Part shown: positions 1 through 9,585 of the stretch, piece by piece
Layout of the letters: every line of letters starts with the position of its first letter
Numbering within the stretch: position 1 is the first letter of the stretch
From: Branchiostoma lanceolatum
Taxonomy: Eukaryota; Chordata; Leptocardii; Amphioxiformes; Branchiostomatidae
Direction: 5' to 3'
NCBI RefSeq assembly: GCF_035083965.1
Contig: NC_089725.1
Coordinates: 25,181,925 to 25,245,924 of the forward strand
Length of the DNA: 64,000 nt
The notes under the pieces: generated by a model
Seen by the model: only the letters and a program-made list of their open reading frames with translations
Database searches by the model: none
What the model was told of the DNA's origin: nothing
Translations under genes and position numbers: made by a program

Positions 1-31
1 GGTGATGTGATTTGAAATGGTTTTTTTACAG

Positions 32-3000
32 GTCACGGGTGCGTTGAATCTCGAACTTGTCTGGTCAATGCCATCACTAAGGGCGTGGTCGTGGCAATAA
101 TTACGGTTCTATCAGCTCTCATCATCGCGACCTTCATGTCAGGGAAGCAAGACAGGAACGTGCAAACGGTAAATTGTCTTCCTGATTTCCGGCTACATCA
201 CAAAACTAATCAGAGGCATCAGCAATATTGTTACTCTTGATGGCGATTTAGTAATATTACACATAGACATTTTTGAAGCAAACAAGCATTTTCAAGTAGT
301 GAATTGTAACATGTTCTCTTTCTTTGTGTTTCTAAACGACCCTTTCGTTCTTTGCCTTACTCAGACATGGACGGACCCCACCTTCACAGGTAAAACCACA
401 GATGACGTAACCCAACACGTGGACTACACGACATCTCCGCAGACCAGCACTGAAGGTGATGAACAGTGAAATGACCAATTATTTCAGGCACTGTCTTCTT
501 CATGTATTTCATTTACCAAATGCGATCTGAAATTCTTACCTGCCTAGTCATGCACATAAAACCATTGATGACGTGTATAATGTTACACGTTTCATTAACA
601 ATAGTACAGAGTGGAAGAGATTCATCAGTTACGTGTAATCACAGTTACAAGAGTGTTCTTCAATCAGTGACACTTTTAAAAGTAACAGAACACGTACCTC
701 CAATTTTTCGACGTCCGCTGAACGTCTTGATCACGGAGTGACCTAGTCTCGCGAGAACACGAGACTAGGTCGAGACTTGCGCCTCCTACAGGGGTAAGTA
801 GGACTCGGGCAGCTCCCAACCTTCGTTACAGCCGTTCATCCCAGCACGTTCCAACTGGATCGATGTGGACTGCCTCTTTGATCTTTCTGTGGACCTTACG
901 TGATCCGTGGTCTATGATTTCGATAATGTTCGGGATAGGGCCATCAGTGACTCTATGGCTCGCTTGGAGTTCATGTTGACTGAGCGCGGATTTACCGTCC
1001 TGACGGTCTATGGACTTTTGATGTTCATCAGTCCGTTCACCTAAGGATCTTTCTGTTTCCCCTTCATACACCTCGCCACACTGTTCATACGATATTTTAT
1101 AGATGACACCACACTTCTCACTGGGTAATAACGGGTCTTCGGGGCTAACAAGGGTATTCGGTAGAGTATATCCAGGTTTGGAAAATAGGCGTACGTTATG
1201 TTTGTCGTACGCACGTTTGAGTCTCTGAGACAGACACCTTTTATGTAGGGCAGTATGATGGGCTCCCCATTGTCCCCAGTACTAGCCAACTTATTTATGG
1301 AAGAGTTTGAACGAAAAGCTCTGGACACTGCCCCCACCGTCCCACGTTTTTTGGTTGACACGTAGATGGCACCGGAAAGTGAACCAGCGTGAACATGAAC
1401 AAGAACTCCTTGAGCATATCAACAACCAACATGACAGCATGAAGTTTACCATTGAGGGGGAAGAGGACAGTCACCTCCCTATGCTGGACGTCATGGTGAT
1501 TAGGAATCCTGACAACTCCATCACTACAGATGAGTTCCGCGAAGAGACCCACATCGACCACTATTTACAGTGGTCCTCTAACCACCCGCCCCACCAAAAA
1601 TTAGGCATAGGAAGAACACTTATGCACAGAGCGAACACCCTCATAGAAGACCACACCCTGAGAGCAACAGAGAAGGAAAAGGTAAGAGACGCACTCCGAC
1701 ACTGCGGCTACCCGGAAAGGGCGCTGAAAGAGGGAGACACCAAAACAAGGAGCGACACCCTGCGAGTTATGCCGTACTGTCCTAACGTTACATGAAAAGT
1801 GTTTCTGAGAGACTCAAACGTGCGTGCGCCAAACACAACGTTAGCCTGTTTTCCAAACCTGGATATACTCTACGCAATGCCGTTGTTAGCCCCGAAGACC
1901 CGTTATTACCCGTAGTGTGGTGTCATCTATAAAATATCGTATGAACAGTATAGTGAGGTGTATGTAACGTTAGGGGAAACAGAGAGATCCTTAGGTGAAC
2001 GGACTGATGAACATCAAAAGTCCATAGACCGTCAGGACGGTAAATGCGCGCTCAGTCAACATGAACTCCAAGCGAGCCATAGAGTCACTGATGACCTATC
2101 CCGAGCATTATCGAAATCATAGACCAAGAATCACGTAATGCCCACAGAAAGATCAAAGAGCCAGTCCACATCAAGTTGGAACGTGCTGGGATGAACCATA
2201 ACGAAGGTTGGGAGCTGCCCAAGTCCTATTTACCCCTGCTCCGTAAGGAGGCAGGGAGGCCGGAAGATCTACGCAAGTCTCGACCTAGTCTCGTGTTCTC
2301 GCGAGACTAAGTCACTCCGTGATCAAGACGTACACTGAACGTCGAAAATTTGGAGGTACGTGTTCTGTTACCTTTGAAAATGTCACTGATTGAAGAATGC
2401 TCCAGTAACTGAGTGGAACTCGTTGCCACTAAGTACCATAGAGGCATCCTCATTAGATAGCTTTAAACAATGCATGCAGTTAGATATGCGAAGGTTAGAC
2501 TTAACAGGTCGATCGGTGTAATACAACCAGCTGCTGTCGCGCCACGTGCCTGCGCGAAGCTGTTGTGTTACGCCGAAAGTCGGTTACACCGGCTATGTAG
2601 ATACAGATACTACAGATACTGCTAAAAGCGAAATGCAACAGAAAACGCAAAATGCATCTGTTTTCAGAACTCAGACTAAATGCTTTGTCTTCTGTAGTCT
2701 GCTGAAGTACCGATGTTTTTTCTTCTTCCTAATCCTCCCCAGAGAAAGGAAGCAACGAGTCCAAACAATCGAGGATTGTCTTCGGTGAAGAAGGCGAAGA
2801 AGTGGGCCAGTTTTCCGACCCAAGCGATGTTGTCGTGTCTCCTAGCAACGAGATATTTGTAGCTGACTATTTAAACAGGCGAGTTCAAGTCTTCAACATG
2901 ACGGGCGCGTACCTCCGCCAGTTCCCAACCATTGTATCAAGGGAAGAGTACGGGACGATGGAACCCAATGAAATATCCATTGACGGGGAGGGTCACCTGT

Positions 3001-3632
3001 GGGTGCTTGGGGAAGATAACTTTTGGACAGGGTTTATCGTTCGGTATACGAAAATGGGACGTCTCCTAACAACACTTCAGCCAACATTCTCCAACAGTTC
3101 TTTGTTGGGCATGGCGGTAGACACAATTCGTCGTATTGTCGTAATAACGGCGTCATGGCACGATGCATGGGGGAACTTTGAGTGTGGGGAAGTAAAGCTT
3201 TTGCACTTTGATGGCACAGTAGTTCTCAAGTTTAGGACGGGGCAGGGCCCGGAGATTCCCGGACGGGTCGCTGTGGGGCGCGAGGGAAACCTGTTCTTTT
3301 CCGACCACTTGGAGGATACACGAGTGTTTGTCTATAACAACACTGGTCACTACCTTTTCAGGTTGGGGGGTGACAAAATTGGTGAGGGTCAGACAGAAAT
3401 CGATGACGGTCATGCCGAAGAGGTCTCGGGTGTCTGTACGGACAGTTCAGGAAACGTTCTCGTGTCGACCGGGCTAGGCGGGACGGTGGAGCTGTTTACA
3501 AAAGACGGACGTTACATTCGCCGCGTCGTTTCCGGCATGTTCAGAGCTGACAGCATCGCAGTAGCACCGGGTGGACAGTTGGTAGTAGCAAGCTATCAAA
3601 ACAGTTCCGTAACTATATTCTCACACTATTGA
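32..3632 (+). CDS. NHL-propeller type II membrane protein, copy 1 (5' end outside window)
   Basis: Three exons are visible: 32-168 (membrane segment), 365-455 (linker) and 2743-3632 (propeller and stop). Phases close exactly. The first exon encodes a hydrophobic stretch GVVVAIITVLSALIIATFM after a Cys/Arg-rich juxtamembrane piece. The last exon encodes about 296 residues with six blade-like repeats of NHL type (pattern V-x-S-P-x-N-E-I-F-V-A-D...R-V-Q-V-F). N-glycosylation sequons (NMT, NSS, NNT) fit an outside propeller. NHL domains are binding platforms; no ligand can be told from sequence. The exons matching copy 2's first two lie before position 1. The last intron is 2.3 kb against 0.29 kb in copy 2, because of inserted transposons. 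Exon lengths 137, 91 and 890 are identical to those of copy 2, so the gene looks intact where visible. Confidence 0.85.
640..2420 (+). mobile_element. Penelope-like retroelement, degenerate, with inverted copy of its 3' part
   Basis: From about 1255 the plus strand encodes a reverse-transcriptase piece beginning MMGSPLSPVLANL, then (frame change near 1345-1365) LEHINNQHDSMKF..LPMLDVMV and the block THIDHYLQWSSNHPPHQK, which are hallmarks of Penelope-like elements. From about 1960 follows a GIY-YIG-nuclease-like segment (GETERSLGERTDEHQKS). The same 3' part occurs inverted at about 640-1250, where the minus strand reads YEGETERSLGERTDEHQKS. The arms are about 600 bp and imperfect. The RT catalytic region (YVDD equivalent) is broken by small deletions and stops, so the element is dead. 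It lies in the last intron of NHL copy 1 and is absent from copy 2, so it arrived after the duplication. Confidence 0.8.
2414..2521 (+). mobile_element. 3' end of a CR1/L2-type LINE ORF (fragment)
   Basis: An open stretch reads WNSLPLSTIEASSLDSFKQ and runs on to a stop at 2519-2521. The WNSLP...A-S-x-x-x-F-K pattern is the common C-terminal tail of CR1/L2-like LINE reverse transcriptases. It directly abuts the right arm of the Penelope-like element. Only this tail is recognisable. Flanking bases to about 2608 are also extra compared with copy 2. Confidence 0.5.
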
Positions 3633-4583
3633 TCTAGCAAGTTCTGTATGACGTTAGTCATCAGATCCAGAAGTAACTATAGCTATCCTTCTCCCACTGA
3701 GCTTTCTTGTCTTTACCCATTTCCCTCGAATGAAGAAATGGCAGATGATTGTGGATATAGAACATGTAACTAACTGTACAACAAAGCTATCGTCAATGTA
3801 TCTTTCCCAGTGGACATAAGGAAATAATCTTAACAAGATGAAAAGTTAATGAATGTAGATTAGAAATGAAAGACAGCATGGGATTTCATCACTGTATATC
3901 AGTCTAAAAAGATAATAGTTGTTGTGAAGCAATGTGTATTCATGATAGTAAATCTTGATATCCAGCCCAAACAATGTAACAGTTTAAGTAAGTAATTACT
4001 TCTTTCCATAAACATTGAATGTAATTTTTTTCTGCTAAAGCTCGAAGGACACAACTATATTGAAAGAAAAACAGTTCTTTTAAAAAGTGAAGGTTCCAGA
4101 GATATCGACGACCATTTTATTCTTATTCTACTACGTTTACAAAGTTTCTCTTAAGAGTAATAATATTACAGCCAGTAAACATAGGCTTTACATTGGCTAA
4201 GATATATTGCACCTTTGGTAACTTTTGGATTAGTTTCTATTGTCCAAAGATAAGAATAGATTTCAGGACTTTTTGTTTGCGATCAATTAATTTTAGGGTG
4301 TGATATTGGCTAGACCAAAGGTAATCTATGTTACGCGACAAACCGGCTTTAAATTTCGTGCAATGATTGTCTACTGTCCCATTTTGATCAATCTGGTCTC
4401 CATCAATATGCATGATGAGCTACAAGAAAGCCATAGCAGCACAATTGTCAAATCACAAATCACAGTACGACAGGCTTTTGTGTGGTCCTCACCTTTCAGG
4501 ATCTCAAAGTCTGCTATTGACAAGTAAACAGACCAGTGTACATACACTCTTCACTGTTATGACTTAGACGTACGACGGATACG
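3633..4583. other. Spacer between the tandem NHL genes
   Basis: AT-rich DNA between the stop of copy 1 and the start of copy 2. It must contain the 3' UTR of copy 1 and the promoter of copy 2. The only structure seen is a dispersed repeat copy at 4183-4445. No other gene is visible. Confidence 0.6.
4183..4445 (+). repeat. Dispersed repeat, copy A (inverted mate at 8800-9084)
   Basis: This stretch matches the reverse complement of 8800-9084 at many blocks, including GGGTGTGATAT, GCGACAAACCGGCTTTAAAT, GATTGTCTAC, CATTTTAATA-like runs and GAGCTACAAGA. It lies upstream of NHL copy 2 while its mate lies downstream. No terminal repeats or coding potential are seen. Confidence 0.7.
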
Positions 4584-7500
4584 ATGAACAAGGCAACTGA
4601 CGATTTTACAAGGGGTACTGGGCATGAAATAACGGACTACACTGAAGCCACACAAGCAGACCTGCCTCATATCCTCGATTCTTCTCTGGACTCTACGACA
4701 GTGCCAGTGGATCATCATAACATCCAACAACTTCTCCCATGGATCCAGACCAGTCCAGGAAAGCAGAAGGATATCACACCGGGCCACATGAAAGACTCGT
4801 TGCACGTCCATAGCGACACTTCGCCTGAATACTCACACCAGGATGACGGACCTGGCTGCAGCCCTGACAACGGCGCAGAAAGTTCACCGCTACCCACCAT
4901 CTGCGCTTCCTATACAAACATTGGAAAAACTGAACAGAATCAAACACTGTACGTTAACAATTCATCTGTAGAAACAGAAGAATCCCCGTCAAAACACATC
5001 TATAGTAATAACGCTTGTAACGCAAATATCATAGTGCAATACCAGCTGACGGATACCTCTCGTAAAGAAGCATTAGCCGCAGCTTACCAGTGCGGTGGAG
5101 ATATCGATGATGGCAGTGCGGACAGGCCAGATGTCCCGGTCAATGGTGCAAAGAGCAGAGCACAAGACGTCGACCAGGATGGAACTCGACCAGAGACTGC
5201 AATAAAACAATCAAGGGACGCTGAAATCCCTTATCAGCACAAAGCAGAAAACACAACCGCGTCCGATGATGAGTGTATCCGTCCATATGCAGCTGCTTAT
5301 TTTCGAGATGGCGAAGCAAACGGTGAACAAAACGTCCAACCATACGCCGTTGCTTATGACGAACGGGATGGTCATTATGACAATCAAACATCGACTGGAC
5401 ATTCTGGCAACAGTTCCCAGAGCGTCCGTGGACAACCTAACACCAGTTCCGGTAAGTTGTCTTCGTCACAGTGACAAATTAATGATTACTACCCACTGCA
5501 ATTAGTAGTAAACGTGCTTTAGACTGTTAGTCCACATCACGGCACTTTGTGACAGGCCACAGAGGAATGTTGACAGAGAGAAAACATGTTTATGGTTATC
5601 TAAAGCCTTTTCATACTCAGGTTCATAGATAGAGTTCTTCAAGAATAAAAGCAATGAAAAGAAAATAGCAAAATTAAAACTATTAACGTGAAACTTTTAT
5701 CTCTGCTTAAATGTGCTATGCAGAGCCTGCTGACGACAAAGCGGACGGGCTACTTCCCAACCCCATGTACCAGGGGAACGCGCTGCACCCAAACCCCATG
5801 TACAGTGGGAACGTATTACGCTCCAACCCCATGTACGCCCCAAATGCTGTACAACCAAAGGCAGGTGGAGGTAAGGTACATTCCTATCAATCAAGGTTCT
5901 TTGTAACACTTGCTGGACTACCTTTATGCTAGGGTCACATTTCCCAACCGGTCCCCGGCCGGGCTGTTTGTGGAAACGAAAAATCAAAGTGTACATCAAT
6001 GAATGTGTACAAGCTTTGCTCTTAGATAGTTTTTGGTACGTTTTAAGTTTTCATTGTCTTTTATGTCATACTTTTCGTTCCCAATGACTGCCCGATCGGG
6101 CCCCGGATTTGAAATGTGACCCTAACATTAGCGGTGCTGTGATTCACAATGTGTTGTTAATCTACAGGTCACAGGTGTGTTGTATCTCGAACTTGTCTGG
6201 CATGCGTCATGACTATGGGTGTGGTCGTGACTATAATTACGGTTCTGTCAGCTCTTATCACTGTGACCTTCATGTCAGGGAAGCAAGGCGGTAACATACA
6301 AACGGTAAGTTGTCTTCTTGATTTCCAGTTACATTAGAAAACTAATCAAAGGCATCAGCAATATTCTTACTTGTTAAGGCGATTAAGTAATATTTGACAT
6401 GGTAATGAGTTTATTGTAAATACGTGCTCGATGTCTGATTGCAAATACAAGTAACTTATGTATAGAGCATATAAGAATGATAGATACAATGATATGCTAT
6501 TTCCTATACGCTATGCTAAATTCTAAGATATAGATCGAACTAGTTTTGTTAGGTTTGATTTCTTCTCTTTTTAGGCAGTGGAAGACGAATTTACCATCTT
6601 CTTCTATGATATGTGGGTTCCTTGATTTGCATCAACATTTTTGAAGAAATGAAAGCATTTTCTAGTAGTGAATTCTAAGATGTTCCCTGTCTATGTGTTT
6701 CTAAACGGCTCTTTCGGTCTTTGTCCAACTCAGGCATGGCCAGACCCCAACTTCACAGGTAAAACCACAGATGACGTAACCCAACACATGGACTACACGT
6801 CATCTCCGCAGACCAGCACTGAAGGTGATGCTTCTTTAACACCCATTTAGTTGGCTAGGTGCACATAATCATTTCACTCTATAATGTCTCTGAACAGTGA
6901 AAAAAACACATGGATTCATGTACTGCCTTTTTTTTATATTCTATTTACCGAATGCGATTTGAAATCATGGACGTGCATATAATATCAAAACTTTTATTAA
7001 CGATAAAACTGCTAAGTGCGAAATGTCTGTTTTCTGAACTCATACCAAATGCTATGTCTTCTGTAATCTGCTGAAGTAGGAATTATTTTCCTTCTTCTCA
7101 ATCCTCCTCAGACAAAGGAAATAAAGAGCTCAAACAAACAAAGATTGTCTTCGGAAAAAAAGGCGAAGAGGTGGGCCAGTTTGATGAACCAAGCGCTGTT
7201 GTCGTGTCCCCTGATAACGAGATATTTGTAGCTGACACCTTCAACAGGCGAGTTCAAGTCTTCAACATGACGGGCGCATATCTCCGCCATTTCCCGACCA
7301 TCGTGTCGAGGGAAGGCTCCGGGACGATGGAACCCTATGAAATTTCCATTGACGGGGAGGGTCACCTGTGGGTGCTTGGGGAAGATGACTTTTGGACAGG
7401 GTTTATCGTTCGGTATACGAAAATGGGACGTCTCATAACAACACTTCAGGTAACATTCTCCAACAGTTCTTTGTTGGGCATGGCGGTAGACACAATTCGT

Positions 7501-8001
7501 CGTATTGTCGTAATAACGGTATCATGGCAAGATGCATGGGGGAACTTTGAGTATGGGCAAGTAAAGCTTTTGCACTTCGATGGCACGGTCGTTCACAAGT
7601 TTAGGACGGGACAAGACCCGGAGTGCCCCGAATGGGTCGCTGTGGGGCGGGAGGGAAACCTGTTCTTTTCCGACCACTTGGGGGATACACGAGTGTATGT
7701 CTATAACAACACTGGTCACTACCTTTTTAGCTTGGGGGGTGACAAAATTGGTGAGGGTCAGATAGAAATCGATGACGGTCAGGCCGAAGAGGTCTCAGGA
7801 ATCTGTACGGACAGTTCAGGAAACGTTCTCGTGTCGACCGGGTCAGGCGGGACGGTGGAGCTGTTTACAAAAGACGGGCGGTACGTTCGCCGCGTCGTTT
7901 CCGGCATGTTCCAGGCTGACAGCGTGGCAGTAGCTACGGGTGGGCAGCTGGTAGTAGCAAGCTATCAAAACAGTACTGTCACTGTATTCTCACATTATTG
8001 A
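4584..8001 (+). CDS. NHL-propeller type II membrane protein with triple NPxY tail, copy 2 (complete)
   Basis: Five exons: 4584-5451, 5724-5870, 6168-6304, 6734-6824, 7112-8001, giving 710 residues. All junction phases agree, and an in-frame stop lies just upstream of the ATG. Residues 1-290 are a polar, probably disordered region with tyrosine motifs such as RPYAAAY and QPYAVAY. Residues 302-327 carry three NPMY motifs spaced exactly 11 residues apart. A Cys-rich juxtamembrane piece (RCVVSRTCLACVM) precedes one membrane helix at about 355-374. The last exon forms six NHL-like blades (about 425-710) with several N-glycosylation sequons. NPxY motifs bind PTB domains and clathrin adaptors in the cytosol, so I infer N-terminus inside and propeller outside. 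No signal peptide, RING or B-box is present, so this is not a TRIM protein. The ligand is unknown. Confidence 0.87.
5759..5836 (+). repeat. 33-bp coding repeat encoding three NPMY motifs
   Basis: AACCCCATGTAC occurs at 5759, 5792 and 5825, exactly 33 bp apart, each encoding NPMY with an intervening seven-residue spacer. It is a short in-frame tandem duplication inside exon 2 of NHL copy 2. NPxY is the established PTB-binding and endocytosis motif. Confidence 0.9.
5932..6122. mobile_element. 191-bp MITE with TA target-site duplication
   Basis: It starts GGGTCACATTTC and ends GAAATGTGACCC, with further inverted similarity (CCGGCCGGGC against GCCCGATCGG), and is flanked on both sides by TA. TA duplications suggest mobilisation by a Tc1/mariner-type transposase. 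It lies in intron 2 of NHL copy 2, ending 45 bp before exon 3. No coding capacity. Confidence 0.75.
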
Positions 8002-9076
8002 TCCAGCAAACTAACACTTATGTTTCTGAGTTCTGTGTGACGTTGATTCCAGAAGCAGCCATCCTCCTCCCACTGACCCTTCTGGTCATTTCCCTCGGTT
8101 CAAGAAATGACAAACGATTGTGGATATTGAACATGTAACGTTAACTGTAGCCTGGGATGGTGGATCAAAGCTACCATCAATGCATCTTTCCCAATGGGCA
8201 CATGGAAATAATCTTAACTTGATTAACGGATAATAAGTTTATTGATATAAACTAGGAATGTCAGACAGCATTACTGGTTCTTCCTATGTATTGATATGTG
8301 CTTATTACAGTGGATACTGATATCCAGTCCACACAATGTATCAGTCTAAGTAATTGTTTCTGTCCATATAGTGTCTGTAGACCCATCCGTACGTGTGGAC
8401 TTTAATCAGTATGGTTGATGTTTAGTTTTGTGCTGTGAACGAATAACAGGCTGACAATACAAATGTATATTCGGAAGAACTTAGGAATATATAGTGATGT
8501 GTACATCGTAATGTGGACAAGCACAGAGCCATCAAAATAAATACAGTCCAATGGGAATTCTTATGTATAAAGGAATTAAACATATTTGTTTCGATTAGAC
8601 AAAGAATGTCTCTGTATATACAAATACAATAATAACTGAAAAAAATACATTGGTGTTTGTGCAAGTCTTTCTTTGTACACGTATTTTATACATGTATCGT
8701 TGTGTTGTAGTTAGTCTATTGTATTGTTGGAATACTTGTTTCTATATCAGACTGAAAAAAGTCGGTATCTAGTTTTTTCCACCCCGTTCTTCATAGACAA
8801 TGGCGTATTGTATGGCTGCTGTGGCTCTCTTGTAGCTCTTCATGCATATTGGTGGAGATCAGATTTAATTAAAATGGGTCTGTAGACAATCGTCGTACGC
8901 AATTTAAAGCCGGTTTGTCGCACAGAATAGATTAGTTTTGGCCTGGCCGATATCACACCCTTAAATTGATAGATTGCTGAAAAAAAGGGTCCTGTGGTTG
9001 ATCATTATTTTTTGGACAATGGATTGAAACTTTAAGTTACCTAAGGCCGGGAATGTATCTTAGCCAGTGAAAAGCC
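8002..9076. other. Convergent intergenic region between NHL copy 2 and the cholinesterase gene
   Basis: Low-complexity, AT-rich sequence that must hold the 3' UTRs of two convergent genes. Apart from repeat copy B at its right end I see no further gene. Confidence 0.6.
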
Positions 9077-9084
9077 TTAGCCAG
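8800..9084 (-). repeat. Dispersed repeat, copy B (inverted relative to 4183-4445)
   Basis: The reverse complement aligns with copy A over roughly 260 bp, from AGGCTTTACACTGGCTAA to GAGCTACAAGAGAGCCA. The end of copy B overlaps the last codons and stop of the alternative cholinesterase exon that ends at 9077. Confidence 0.7.
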
Positions 9085-9438
9085 TGTAAAGCCTTGCTCG
9101 TACACATGTGTCCCTTATATTGTTATACATATTAAAGTAAAGGGAAATGTTTCTCACGTAATCGTGCATTTGGACGTTGTGCTCATTTGCGTCCACGTGT
9201 ACAGTATAAGTGTGATTAGCGGTGCCGGTCATAAACAGATACGAACTGATAGTTTCTTGGACGTACGTCTTTGTAGCATTGGACGGAACTAGGAGTGCAA
9301 AACAATCAGGCGTAATATCACAGTCAGAGTAGTCAGGCTCATGCTTTAGCCAGGATTGGTCAGCTTCACGGGCGTCAGAAGTAGCAGGATCGCAGGACAA
9401 TGTATACACGGGCATCCTCATAGACCTGCCAATGGCAT
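9077..9438 (-). CDS. Alternative terminal exon of the cholinesterase gene
   Basis: Downstream of the GPI-type exon lies a second possible last exon. It has an acceptor (CTAAATCCCCAG) at 9439-9450 and the same incoming phase as exon 9586-9719, and it is open for 119 residues. Its start, [16 protein letters not shown], resembles the start of the GPI exon ([17 protein letters not shown]), and flanking DNA is also similar, so one arose from the other by duplication. The remainder is hydrophilic, with three N-glycosylation sequons (NAT, NHT, NIS) and several Cys, and no membrane anchor. Using it would yield a soluble form about 75 residues longer. It could also be a decayed duplicate. Confidence 0.55.
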
Positions 9439-9585
9439 CTGGGGATTTAGCTTATGTTTCACGTGATATGGTAATCTATGTATGCATCATGAAATGCTAC
9501 ACGGGCCAGGGACTACGCGTTGATTTGTTGCATTCCTTTTCATTATCATTACACTTGATGAGTAGGTGTCTTCTTTTGGAAGCAA

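Noticed and set aside
4584..8001. Idea that the NHL genes are TRIM-type ubiquitin ligases
   Set aside because: No RING, B-box or coiled coil is encoded in the N-terminal exons; a membrane helix separates the N-terminal region from the NHL blades.
8422..8664. 80-codon minus-strand ORF
   Set aside because: Low-complexity composition, no family resemblance and no supporting splice or start context.
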